A DNA stretch of 64,000 bases, taken from the NCBI RefSeq assembly GCF_001941445.1, contig NZ_CP009245.1:1821992-1885991 (forward strand), given 5' to 3'. Within the stretch, counting starts at the first letter, position 1, and every line of letters begins with the position of its first letter. Of this stretch, positions 56,073 through 64,000 are shown piece after piece. The notes below the pieces were generated by a model, which was not told where the DNA came from, made no database searches, and saw only the letters and a list, made by a program, of their open reading frames with translations. A program made the position numbers and the translations under genes. This DNA comes from Corynebacterium aquilae DSM 44791. Lineage in GTDB: Bacteria > Actinomycetota > Actinomycetes > Mycobacteriales > Mycobacteriaceae.

Positions 56073-56078
56073 TAGAAT
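56073..56078 (+). promoter_or_regulatory. -10 element of the GalT-like gene, near-leaderless start
   Basis: TAGAAT ends 10 nt before the ATG, so transcription should begin within a few bases of the start codon and no ribosome-binding site exists. Leaderless messages are common in actinobacteria. Confidence 0.5.
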
Positions 56079-56088
56079 TGAAAACACT

Positions 56089-57438
56089 ATGACTTCCTCG
56101 CTCCACGCCCGCCACACCCCCATGCAGACCATGGCGGACGGCACCATCAAACAGGTCAACCCGTTCTCCGGCACTGAAGTCTGGACCGTACCCGGTCGCG
56201 GAAATCGCCCCCTGGCCTCCAATCTTCCAGAACCCACCATGCTGGAAGCCGACGCCAACGCCACCACCTGCGCTTTTTGCACCGACAGGATGCTGGAAAC
56301 ACCCCCAGAAAAATCCCGCATGGTCTACACCGGGGCAGACAATGACCTCGATGGTTTCGACATCATCCAAGGCGTGCTGCCAGAGGAGCTTCACGCCACA
56401 ACTCCCCTTTTCCGCCGGGTACCCAACCTGTTCGAAATCGTATCTTTCGATTACTGGGAGAAAAACTACGGGCGAGAGATGACGCCGCAGCAACAAGCGC
56501 GCATGGATGCCTACGTCAACGCCCCCGGGGGCTTCGAACACGTGAAGAAAATCGTGTCCACCAAAATGAAGGCCGCCCACACCACCGATGCCGACATTGC
56601 TGCGCTTTCCCGAGAAGATATCCTGCAGGCGTCGCGGGCCTTTTTCGCCGGCGGACACGACGTGATCATTGGTCGCCGCCACTATCAAGAAGACGCCGTC
56701 GATTCCACCCAACTGGCATCCTCCGGCTCCCTCAGTGTTGCCGAGCACCGCGCCCTGATCCGCTTCACCATCGCCGCCGCTGCAGATCTCTACGCCTCCA
56801 ATCGCTACGCCCCCTACGTTGCGATTTTTCAAAACTGGCTCAAACCGGCCGGCGCCAGCTTCGACCATTTGCACAAGCAACTAGTCGCCATAGATGAGCG
56901 CGGCTTCCAGGCAGAGGAAGAAATCACCCGGCTGCGGGCAAATCCGAACATGTACAACGAGTGGGCCGTCGACTACGCCGGCTACCACAACCTCATCATT
57001 GCCGAAAACGACCACGCCGTGGTTTTCGCCGGCTTCGGGCACCGGTACCCAGCCTTGGAAGTTTTCTCCAAATCCGCCACCCCGGAGCCCTGGAAACAAA
57101 CCCCCGCAGAGGTGGCAGCGATGGCCGACCTCATCCACGCCTGCCATGCGGCAGCAGGCCCCCACGTGCCCTGCAACGAGGAATGGCACCACAAACCCAT
57201 CGACCTGGATATCCCCATGCCCTGGCGGGTGGTCATTAAATGGCGCGTGTCGACCCTGGCAGGCTTTGAGGGAGGAACGAAGGTGTATCTAAACACCATC
57301 TCCCCGCAAGACGCCCGCGATCGTATGGTCTCCGCCATGTATCGCCTACGCGACGAGGGAAAAATCGCCGCCGATATCCGGATTGCTACCGAATGCACGG
57401 TGGAAAGAAACAGCCTGAAATACAACCCCCTGCTGTAG
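56089..57438 (+). CDS. DUF4921 / GalT-like nucleotidyltransferase
   Basis: 449-aa protein of the histidine-triad superfamily. The N-terminal Cys pair (TTCAFC) recalls the zinc site of GalT, and the active-site pattern FDHLHKQLVAIDE has the HxHxQ form of nucleotidyltransferases. The C-terminal half holds further conserved segments (VFAGFGHRYPALEVFSKS). Related proteins in Corynebacterium are annotated as DUF4921 with unknown substrate; a UTP- or NDP-sugar role is possible. Start ATG 56089 is supported by the near-leaderless promoter; longer frames have no ribosome-binding site. Confidence 0.8.
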   Translation: MTSSLHARHTPMQTMADGTIKQVNPFSGTEVWTVPGRGNRPLASNLPEPTMLEADANATTCAFCTDRMLETPPEKSRMVYTGADNDLDGFDIIQGVLPEELHATTPLFRRVPNLFEIVSFDYWEKNYGREMTPQQQARMDAYVNAPGGFEHVKKIVSTKMKAAHTTDADIAALSREDILQASRAFFAGGHDVIIGRRHYQEDAVDSTQLASSGSLSVAEHRALIRFTIAAAADLYASNRYAPYVAIFQNWLKPAGASFDHLHKQLVAIDERGFQAEEEITRLRANPNMYNEWAVDYAGYHNLIIAENDHAVVFAGFGHRYPALEVFSKSATPEPWKQTPAEVAAMADLIHACHAAAGPHVPCNEEWHHKPIDLDIPMPWRVVIKWRVSTLAGFEGGTKVYLNTISPQDARDRMVSAMYRLRDEGKIAADIRIATECTVERNSLKYNPLL

Positions 57439-57779
57439 GAGAAAAAGGCCCCAAGCCACCGGCGAGTAAGCAGCTGCCATCTGGCCGGTGTATCTGCACA
57501 TACTCGTGCAATGTGCCATCGCTAGCGCTAAGTTAGTCCCTAGCGACCTCGGGTGCGTCGCAGCACACGTCGCTGTGCTAGCGCTGGACAAACAGCGCCC
57601 GGCGCATCCTGGCACGTTGCCCATTTGCGTTGAGCCTCCTGGGTTAAAAACCCATATGACTCAACAGCTTTTCCCAAAACCTTTTTCGATGATTTTTTCA
57701 TAGCCAACCCCCAAAAGACTCCGCGCCGACTGCGCGTGGTTATAACGGGTGTCGTTGGAGTTAGGCACAACAAGCACAC
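57439..57779. other. Intergenic region before amidohydrolase gene
   Basis: 341 bases without a gene. It includes hairpin-like elements: CACCGGC/GCCGGTG (57457-57489), a repeated CTAGCGCT motif, AGCACA/TGTGCT, and a two-part stem TTGAG...GGGTT-AAA-AACCC...CTCAA (57630-57664), possibly the terminator of the GalT-like gene. The -10-like GGTTATAAC near 57738 probably starts the next gene. Confidence 0.5.
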
Positions 57780-59048
57780 ATGACTGCATATACCGCGATT
57801 TCACAACTTCTCGACAACCACGGCGTCGATTTGTCCTGGCAACAAGGGCTCTATGAGCATTTACACGCCAATCCCGAGTTGAGCCTGGAAGAGGAACAAA
57901 CCGCCGAACGCATCGCGGAAAAACTCTCCGAATTTACCTGCCAAGTGGTCCGCAACATCGGCGGCCACGGACTGGTAGGAATTTTTAGCAACGGTCCCGG
58001 GCCGACGGTGCTGTTTCGCGCAGACTTTGACGGGCTACCAGTAACCGAAACTTCTGGCGCCCCGTACGCTTCCACCAAGGTCGTCACCCGCGTCGATGGC
58101 TCCACCACCGGGGTGATGCACGCCTGCGGTCACGACATGCACACCACATCTCTGTTGGGTGCCTGCGCCATCCTTGACGCCCGCCGCGATGCCTGGTCGG
58201 GCACGTTTATTGCACTGTTCCAGCCGGCTGAAGAAATCAGCGCCGGTGCGGAAAACATGGTCAACGCAGGCCTGGCAACCAAGATTCCCACCCCCGATGT
58301 GTGCCTGGGCCAGCACGTCATTCCCGGCCCAGCCGGTCACGTGATGACCATGCCGGGGCCAACGCTTGCCGCCTGCGACACCATTACCGTCACCCTGTTC
58401 GGGCGCTCCGCCCACGGCTCCATGCCGCATAACTCTATCGACCCCACCTACCTGGCCAGCCTGATCGTGGTGCGGTTGCAGGGCATTGTCGCCCGCGAGG
58501 TCTCCCCCTTCGATTTCGCCGTGGTTTCCGTGGGCACCTTGTCTTCCGGAAACACCAACAACACCATTCCGGCGGAAGCCACCCTGGTGTTGAACTGCCG
58601 CTTCTACTCGGAAGCTGTGCGCGACAAAGTGTATGCGGCCATCGAACGGGTGGTTCGGGCTGAAGCCGCAGCCTCCGGGTGCGAGAAAGATCCAGTGATC
58701 GAATGGTCCTGCCACGGTGAGCTCACCGACAACGACCACACCGCCTTCGAGACGGTGCGCCCCGTGTTCGATGAAGTCTTCGGCGAGGATTCCGTCAACG
58801 CCACCCCGTGGACGGCCTCGGAGGACTTCTCCAATATTCCGCGGCACTTCGGCTGCCCCTACCTGTTCTGGATGGTTGGTGTCACCCCGCGGGCCCAATG
58901 GGACGCCGCGGTCGCCCAAGACCGAGTAGCCCAACTGATTCCCGGCAACCACATGGGCGATTTCCTCCCCGACTACGAGCCCAGCATGCGGGCGTGCACG
59001 CTGGCCGCGACAGCTGGAGTGTTGGCCTACCTGGCGCCGAAGGCCTAA
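57780..59048 (+). CDS. M20 family amidohydrolase
   Basis: 422-aa zinc-dependent amidohydrolase related to hippurate/N-acyl-amino-acid hydrolases. The metal motif HACGHDMHTTSLLG and the acidic QPAEE are intact, as is the late His in the NHMGDFLP segment. The lid domain SAHGSMPHNSIDPT is also typical. Its natural substrate may be an N-acyl or indole-acyl amino acid; this cannot be fixed from the sequence. It has its own promoter region and a probable terminator after the stop. Confidence 0.9.
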   Translation: MTAYTAISQLLDNHGVDLSWQQGLYEHLHANPELSLEEEQTAERIAEKLSEFTCQVVRNIGGHGLVGIFSNGPGPTVLFRADFDGLPVTETSGAPYASTKVVTRVDGSTTGVMHACGHDMHTTSLLGACAILDARRDAWSGTFIALFQPAEEISAGAENMVNAGLATKIPTPDVCLGQHVIPGPAGHVMTMPGPTLAACDTITVTLFGRSAHGSMPHNSIDPTYLASLIVVRLQGIVAREVSPFDFAVVSVGTLSSGNTNNTIPAEATLVLNCRFYSEAVRDKVYAAIERVVRAEAAASGCEKDPVIEWSCHGELTDNDHTAFETVRPVFDEVFGEDSVNATPWTASEDFSNIPRHFGCPYLFWMVGVTPRAQWDAAVAQDRVAQLIPGNHMGDFLPDYEPSMRACTLAATAGVLAYLAPKA

Positions 59049-59071
59049 CACAGCACACAGCCTAAAGAGTA

Positions 59072-59117
59072 AAGAAGTCTCCAGGGAATACACTGTTTTC
59101 TTCCGTGGGGACTTCTT
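59072..59117 (+). terminator. Probable terminator of amidohydrolase gene
   Basis: AAGAAGTCTCCA (59072-59083) pairs with TGGGGACTTCTT (59106-59117), 12 bp with one G-T pair, 22-nt loop. The T-tract is weak. Confidence 0.5.
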
Positions 59118-59456
59118 CGCTTGTTGCGGTGGTGTTCGCACGGCCCACACTGGAGTCGGTATGTGTGCGGGCGCTATTGCCTTCAGCACCCAAGTACGGG
59201 TGTGACCTGCACCAAACTTGCGGGGTTCTAGGGGGTACTGCTGGGGCACTTTTTCACGCTGGCTACTAGGCTGGAGGGCTGTTGCGTCGTCATGTCCCCA
59301 ACCCCGATTGTTGGTTGGGACGATAGCCTCGAGCCTCACCCGCATCCGGCGGGAGTAGCTGGCACAGCGGCGCCATACGCCGCTGCACGCTGTAGACGTG
59401 GCCACAACGGACTGCGTGCGCACAAGCTCACCCACAATGTAGGAAGTACTTCTCGT
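59118..59456. other. Upstream region of glgP
   Basis: 339 bases with no clear gene. The long in-frame extension of glgP into this region (from 59292) lacks codon bias and family likeness. It likely holds the glgP promoter; the AGGAAG site at 59441-59446 sets the start. Confidence 0.5.
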
Positions 59457-61856
59457 ATGACTGAAAATTCCCATCCCCGCGCCCTCGACGCCAGCACCGT
59501 CGGTGGCTATGTTCGCTCCTATTCCGGTGTGATCCCGCAAGACGCCACGAACCGTAAATTCTGGTTCGGCCTGTCCGCCTCCGTGATGGAGCAGCTCGCC
59601 GACAACTGGGAGAAAACCACCGCTGCCTACCGCGCCACCCGCCAGCAGCACTACTTCTCTGCAGAGTTCCTCATGGGCCGTGCGCTGCTGAACAACCTCA
59701 CCAACCTGGATTTGGTGGAAGAGGCAAAAGCCGCGGTGGCCGCCAATGGTCACGAGCTGGGCGATGTCCTGGAAGCTGAAAACGACGCGGCACTGGGCAA
59801 CGGTGGCCTGGGCCGTCTGGCAGCCTGCTTCCTGGATTCCTGCGCCACCCAGGATCTTCCGGTCACCGGCTACGGCATCCTCTACCGCTACGGCCTGTTC
59901 AAGCAGAACATTGAGTCCGGTTACCAGGCAGAAGAACCCGATGCGTGGATGGAGGACGGTTACCCCTTCGTGGTGCGCCGCGAGGAGCAGGAACGCGTCG
60001 TCACCTTCGACGACATGGTCACCCGCGCGGTTCCCTACGACATGCCGATCACCGGCTACGGCACCAACAACGTCGGCACCCTGCGCCTGTGGAAGGCTGA
60101 GCCGCTGGAAGAGTTCGACTACGACGCCTTCAACTCCCAGCGCTTCACCGACGCCATCGTCGAGCGTGAGCGCATCAACGACCTGTGCCGCGTTTTGTAC
60201 CCGAACGACACCACCTACGCCGGCAAGGTGCTGCGCGTGCGTCAGCAGTACTTCTTCGTGTCCGCCTCCCTGCAGGCCATGATTGACGCCTACATCGCCG
60301 AGCACGGTGAAGATCTGTCCGATTTCGCCAAGTACAACTGCATTCAGCTCAACGACACCCACCCGGTGCTCGCCATTCCGGAGCTGATGCGCCTGCTCAT
60401 GGACGAGCACAACCTGGGTTGGGATAAGGCCTGGGCCATTGTCCAGCAGACCTTCGCATACACCAACCACACCGTGCTGGCCGAGGCCCTGGAGCAGTGG
60501 GAAGTTTCCATCTTCCAACAGCTGTTCTACCGCGTGTGGGAAATCGTGCAGGAAATCGACCGTCGCTTCCGAGAGGAACTGCGTGGCCTCGGCGTCGACG
60601 AGGGCACCATTCACTACCTGTCCCCCGTGCACGACGGCAACGTCTACATGGCGTGGATCGCCTGCTACGCCGCCTACTCCATCAACGGTGTGGCCGCGCT
60701 GCACACGGAGATCATCAAGGCAGAAACCTTGAAGCAGTGGCACGACCTGTGGCCGGAGAAGTTCAACAACAAGACCAACGGTGTCACCCCGCGCCGCTGG
60801 CTGACCATGTGCAACCCACGCCTGGCCGACCTGCTGACCCGTGAGCTCGGCAACGACGCGTGGGTGACCAACCTGGATGAGCTGAAAAAGCTCACCTCCC
60901 GCGCCGACGATGATGCGCTCATGGATGAGCTGATGGACATCAAGGCCGCCAACAAGGCCGATTTTGCCGAGTGGATCCTGGAACGCCAAGGCGAAAAGAT
61001 TGATCCCTCCTCCATCTTCGACGTCCAGATCAAGCGCCTCCACGAGTACAAGCGCCAGCTGATGAACGCCCTGTACATCCTGGACCTGTACTTCCGCATC
61101 AAGGATGGCGAGCTCGACGTCAACGACGTTCCGAAGCGCACCTTCATCTTCGGCGCGAAGGCTGCCCCGGGCTACGTGCGCGCCAAGGCCATCATCAAGC
61201 TGATCAACGAGATCGCCCGCCTGGTCAACAACGACGAGGTTGTCTCCAAGGTTCTCCACGTCGTGTTCGTGGAAAACTACAACGTCTCCCCCGCCGAGCA
61301 CATCATCCCGGCCGCCGACGTCAGCGAGCAGATCTCCACTGCTGGCAAGGAAGCCTCCGGCACCTCCAACATGAAGTTCATTATGAATGGTGCACTCACC
61401 CTGGGCACTCTGGATGGCGCGAACGTTGAGATTGTCGACGCTGTTGGCAACGACAACGCCTACATCTTCGGCGCCAAGGTTGAGGAACTGCCGGCGCTGA
61501 AGGCGTCCTACAACCCGCACGCAGTCTACGAAAACACCAAGGGACTCAAGCGTGTTCTCGACGCGCTCGTCGACGGCACCCTCAACGACGACCACTCCGG
61601 CGCTTTCCATGATCTGCGCGGCAGCCTGCTCGACGGCAACGGCTGGGAGACCCCGGACGTGTACTACGTCCTGGGCGACTTCGAGTCCTTCCGCGAGACC
61701 CGCGACCGCATGGCCGCCGACTATGTCGCCGACCAGCGTGCTTGGGCCCGCAAGTGCTGGATCAACATTTGCGAATCCGGTCGTTTCTCCTCTGACCGCA
61801 CCATTAGCGACTACGCCCGCGAGGTGTGGAAGCTGGAAGCTACCCCGATCAACTAA
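59457..61856 (+). CDS. glgP: Glycogen/maltodextrin phosphorylase
   Basis: 799-aa PLP enzyme that releases glucose-1-phosphate from alpha-1,4-glucans. Start ATG 59457 (MTENSHPRALDAST) has AGGAAG 10 nt upstream. The active-site gate (AEFLMGRALLNNL, GNGGLGRLAACFLDS) and the PLP-binding lysine in GTSNMKFIMNGALTLGTLDGANVEI are intact. The C-terminal domain ends with VWKLEATPIN. Monocistronic, with a strong terminator. It mobilises stored glycogen in carbon shortage. Confidence 0.97.
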   Translation: MTENSHPRALDASTVGGYVRSYSGVIPQDATNRKFWFGLSASVMEQLADNWEKTTAAYRATRQQHYFSAEFLMGRALLNNLTNLDLVEEAKAAVAANGHELGDVLEAENDAALGNGGLGRLAACFLDSCATQDLPVTGYGILYRYGLFKQNIESGYQAEEPDAWMEDGYPFVVRREEQERVVTFDDMVTRAVPYDMPITGYGTNNVGTLRLWKAEPLEEFDYDAFNSQRFTDAIVERERINDLCRVLYPNDTTYAGKVLRVRQQYFFVSASLQAMIDAYIAEHGEDLSDFAKYNCIQLNDTHPVLAIPELMRLLMDEHNLGWDKAWAIVQQTFAYTNHTVLAEALEQWEVSIFQQLFYRVWEIVQEIDRRFREELRGLGVDEGTIHYLSPVHDGNVYMAWIACYAAYSINGVAALHTEIIKAETLKQWHDLWPEKFNNKTNGVTPRRWLTMCNPRLADLLTRELGNDAWVTNLDELKKLTSRADDDALMDELMDIKAANKADFAEWILERQGEKIDPSSIFDVQIKRLHEYKRQLMNALYILDLYFRIKDGELDVNDVPKRTFIFGAKAAPGYVRAKAIIKLINEIARLVNNDEVVSKVLHVVFVENYNVSPAEHIIPAADVSEQISTAGKEASGTSNMKFIMNGALTLGTLDGANVEIVDAVGNDNAYIFGAKVEELPALKASYNPHAVYENTKGLKRVLDALVDGTLNDDHSGAFHDLRGSLLDGNGWETPDVYYVLGDFESFRETRDRMAADYVADQRAWARKCWINICESGRFSSDRTISDYAREVWKLEATPIN

Positions 61857-61882
61857 GAGTCGATCGCCCCGATAGCCCACGT

Positions 61883-61926
61883 CCCGCCGACGTCCCAGCA
61901 CCCGCTGTGACGTCGGCGGGTTTTTT
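61883..61926 (+). terminator. Rho-independent terminator of glgP
   Basis: CCCGCCGACGTC (61883-61894) pairs with GACGTCGGCGGG (61909-61920), followed by six T residues. Confidence 0.92.
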
Positions 61927-61947
61927 ATAGCCCCAAATTGAGCTCAA

Positions 61948-62397
61948 CTATTCACCGGGCGCCGAGTACAGGCTCTCCAACCGCCGCTTGAAAGCATCAT
62001 CGATGGGTTCCGGTCGCTTCGTGGCCGGATCCAAAACCACGATGGTGCTAGTGGAAAACACACGGGTAGTTCCTTCCTGTACCAGTTCATGACTGACCTG
62101 ATAGGAGGTGCGCCCAATGCGGGAAATCCACGCGTAGCCATCCACGATGACCGGACCGTCGTCGTCCGAGTGGTAGTTCAACTCGTCGTCGTATCTGACT
62201 TCCAGCGTGCGCACGACCCGAGGATCACCGTGCGTTGCGCCCGGTTCCCACAGCGTGCCCGAACGCACGCGTAATTCCTCCAGCAACGTCACAATCGTTG
62301 CATTGTTCACGTGGTGATTCGCATCCTGATCCGACCACCGAAGCTCCATCGAGACGTGAACCGCCTCGGCGGGAACACTTTGTGGGCGTGTACTCAC
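61948..62397 (-). CDS. Acyl-CoA thioesterase (hotdog fold, 4HBT type)
   Basis: 149-aa single hotdog domain. The motif RWSDQDANHHVNNATIVTLLEE holds the catalytic Asp and the HVNN segment typical of YbgC/FadM-type thioesterases. Start GTG at 62397 is preferred because AAGGGGG lies 6 nt upstream; an ATG at 62436 has no ribosome-binding site. The gene converges with glgP and is divergent from the GNAT pseudogene. Substrate acyl chain unknown. Confidence 0.85.
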   Translation of the reverse strand: MSTRPQSVPAEAVHVSMELRWSDQDANHHVNNATIVTLLEELRVRSGTLWEPGATHGDPRVVRTLEVRYDDELNYHSDDDGPVIVDGYAWISRIGRTSYQVSHELVQEGTTRVFSTSTIVVLDPATKRPEPIDDAFKRRLESLYSAPGE

Positions 62398-62568
62398 ATC
62401 AGCCCCCTTCTTGAGATCTGCTTGGAAAAGTTTCATCGGGGGAAAACCAGCGTTGACGCAAGATTTCTCCCCACACCACAAGAAAATGTGGCGCAGCTTA
62501 CTTTTTCTAACGTACCGTTGTTGACGCTTATTCACATCGTTTTTTGCCGCCATCGGCTCCGGCTTCGT

Positions 62569-62574
62569 TAATAT
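62569..62574 (+). promoter_or_regulatory. -10 element of GNAT gene, leaderless start
   Basis: TAATAT ends 7 nt before the ATG, so the transcript would start at or next to the initiation codon, with no room for a ribosome-binding site. Confidence 0.45.
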
Positions 62575-62581
62575 CTTCCCC

Positions 62582-63085
62582 ATGAGCGACCTGACTTTGC
62601 GTCGACTGCGCCCGGAGGACGAAGACGCGGTGCGGGCCATCCACGAAGAATTTAAGAAAGACAATTTCAAGTTCCTCCTGTTTGACGGCACCTGGCCGGA
62701 GGTTTTAGCAGCAGAGAGGAAGTACACCGAAGGTGTCAACCTCCCCAGTCACCGGGTTTCCGCAGATTTTTTTCTGGCCGTGCGCGATGACACCATCGTC
62801 GGGCGTGTTTCTATTCGGCACCGACTTAACGACAATCTGCTGTAATACGCCGGCCATATTGGATACGGCGTCGCGCCCGCTTTTCGCAATCAGGGAATTG
62901 CCACCGAAATCTTGCGACTCAGCATTGACAGGCTCCACGCAATGGGTACCCACCGCATTCTTGTCACCTGCGACGAAGACGACATCGCCTCGCGGAAGGT
63001 CATCGAAAAATGCGGTGGCGTGGAAGACGATGCGCCCCGTTCGCCTCGCTACCCGTCGACGGTTCGCTATTGGATCGACTCCTAA
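62582..63085 (+). pseudogene. GNAT acetyltransferase interrupted by an in-frame TAA
   Basis: The frame from ATG 62582 encodes an N-terminal GNAT domain (MSDLTLRRLRPEDEDAVRAI to RVSIRHRLNDNLL) and stops at TAA 62843-62845, codon 88. Reading straight on in the same frame gives YAGHIGYGVAPAFRNQGIAT, the acetyl-CoA-binding motif of the same family, through to WIDS and a TAA at 63083-63085, 167 codons in total. In relatives the residue before YAGHIGYG is usually an acidic one, so a single GAA or GAG to TAA change explains the break. No frameshift is needed. The first part alone lacks the cofactor site and should be inactive unless the stop is read through. Confidence 0.88.
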
Positions 63086-63246
63086 TCCAGTGTGAGGCCA
63101 CCCTGGCGCCTTCGTACGCAACCGAAGCGATACCCCGGTAAGGACGGGTGATTTTCATGCGGACTCCCCTGGGATAGTCTCGGGCCATGCGAGCCTGCGC
63201 TCGCCGAGCACTACCACCGAGATTGGCGAGGAATTGGGAGTCAACG

Positions 63247-64000
63247 ATGACTGTTTTTTCACCTCGACTGCGGTTGAGCACGGTGTATCTCGGTGGGTTT
63301 ATCGGGCCTTTCACCGGGCAGGCCATCGCGGCGATTTTGCCGAGCGTGTCGCGCACATACGGCATTAGTGTGGCGCAGGCGTCGATGGGTATCACCATGT
63401 ATTTGGCACCGTTTGCGCTGACGATGCTTTTTTCTTCCGCGCTGGTGAAAGATCTTGCTCTGCACAGGGTGATTCGTTGGGCTTATGTGGTGATTACTCC
63501 TGCGGCTGTGTTGCAGGCATTCGGACAAAAATGGGCTGTGTTTTTGGCACTGTGCGCGGTGATGGGGGTGTGTAATGCTTTCACCACTCCCCTGTTTCAG
63601 ATCATCCTTAAGTCTGTGGTGCCTGCGGATCGCTTGGGCACTGCCTTAGGCACGTATGCTGCGATGCAGTCTTTGGGACTTTTGAGCGCGCCGCTGGTGG
63701 CGGGGTTTCTCGCCGAGAATTTTTCGTGGCAGTACATCTATCTGATTGTGGCGGTGTTGTCTGGCTGGGTGCTGTTGGTGGGTGCGCCGTATGCGTCATT
63801 TTCGCATCGGCAGTCTGCACAAGGCGAGCGGATGAGGTGGGGGTCGACGATGGTGTTTTTGTTGACTTGTTTTGTTATTGGTTTGTGCGTTGTTGGCGAA
63901 GGCTTCATGGTGGCGCTGTTTGTGGGTGACTTTTTTGGTTTAACTCCTTCTGCGGTCGGCGTGGTGGTGGCTTTGGGTGGGGCTGCTGGTTTTTTGTTTG
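63247..64000 (+). CDS. MFS transporter (C-terminus outside window)
   Basis: The N-terminal 251 residues of a major facilitator protein, cut by the window edge. From ATG 63247 (MTVFSPRLRLSTVYLGGFIG), behind GGGAG, there are about seven predicted helices. The loop between helices 2 and 3 has LVKDLALHRVIRW, a weak form of the MFS signature, and the helix 4 to 5 region ILKSVVPADRLGTALGTYAAMQSLG is typical of the drug-efflux group. An in-frame ATG at 63187 would add 20 basic residues and is less likely. Substrate unknown. Confidence 0.88.
   Translation, partial: MTVFSPRLRLSTVYLGGFIGPFTGQAIAAILPSVSRTYGISVAQASMGITMYLAPFALTMLFSSALVKDLALHRVIRWAYVVITPAAVLQAFGQKWAVFLALCAVMGVCNAFTTPLFQIILKSVVPADRLGTALGTYAAMQSLGLLSAPLVAGFLAENFSWQYIYLIVAVLSGWVLLVGAPYASFSHRQSAQGERMRWGSTMVFLLTCFVIGLCVVGEGFMVALFVGDFFGLTPSAVGVVVALGGAAGFLF

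Noticed and set aside
58035..61901. Open frame of 1288 codons on the minus strand opposite the amidohydrolase and glgP
   Set aside because: It spans two well-supported plus-strand genes and their intergenic region, is rich in Val, Gly, Asp and His as expected from the reverse complement of GC-biased codons, and has no family motif.

Overview
The window is high-GC actinobacterial DNA, most likely from a Corynebacterium. Reasons: the conserved chain sepIVA - DUF177 - rnc - mutM - acyP - smc - ftsY - amtB - glnK - glnD - ffh - rpsP - rimM - trmD - rplS - lepB lies on the minus strand; a mycothiol-dependent dehydrogenase and a DUF4921 (GalT-like) protein are present; candidate AmtR and DtxR boxes sit where corynebacterial nitrogen and iron regulators would act. 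All protein calls come from reading motifs and gene order; no database search was run.

Layout. 1-573: truncated lepB. 574-9833: a plus-strand peptide-type ABC importer (two permeases, one fused double ATPase, two paralogous lipoproteins) placed between lepB and rplS. 9851-19025 (minus): rplS, tex, a small unknown, trmD, rimM, an MBL hydrolase with a mycothiol formaldehyde dehydrogenase, a cupin and a methyltransferase behind a strong candidate DtxR box, and rpsP. 19213-22698: a very long exported Ala-rich coiled-coil protein with a recent 360-bp tandem duplication. 22969-31446 (minus): ffh, glnD, glnK, amtB (AmtR box) and ftsY. 31497-34367 (plus): an NrtA-type ABC importer behind overlapping palindromes. 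34433-42209 (minus): a 1212-aa unknown protein, smc and acyP. 42348-47384 (minus): a nucleotidase-like HAD protein, an 874-aa unknown membrane protein and a sodium/alanine symporter, a block lying between acyP and mutM. 47658-50993 (minus): mutM, rnc, DUF177 and sepIVA. 51168-53947 (minus): gdhA and a secreted lipase-like hydrolase. 54178-64000: mostly plus-strand metabolic genes (glycerate-kinase-like protein, GalT-like protein, M20 amidohydrolase, glycogen phosphorylase), a small minus-strand unknown, a thioesterase, a GNAT acetyltransferase broken by one in-frame stop, and the start of an MFS transporter.

How the genes fit together. The core block combines protein export (ffh, ftsY, lepB), translation and tRNA/rRNA maturation (rpsP, rimM, trmD, rplS, rnc), chromosome organisation and division (smc, sepIVA), DNA repair (mutM) and nitrogen control (amtB, glnK, glnD, with gdhA nearby). 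The accessory material is two ABC importers, several large proteins of unknown function and the iron-box methyltransferase/cupin pair. No rRNA, tRNA, CRISPR array, prophage or insertion sequence was seen. The candidates most likely to be undescribed biology are the DtxR-box methyltransferase-cupin pair, the 874-aa four-helix membrane protein, the 1212-aa protein, and structured intergenic RNA, especially a perfect 20-bp hairpin directly after the RNase III gene.
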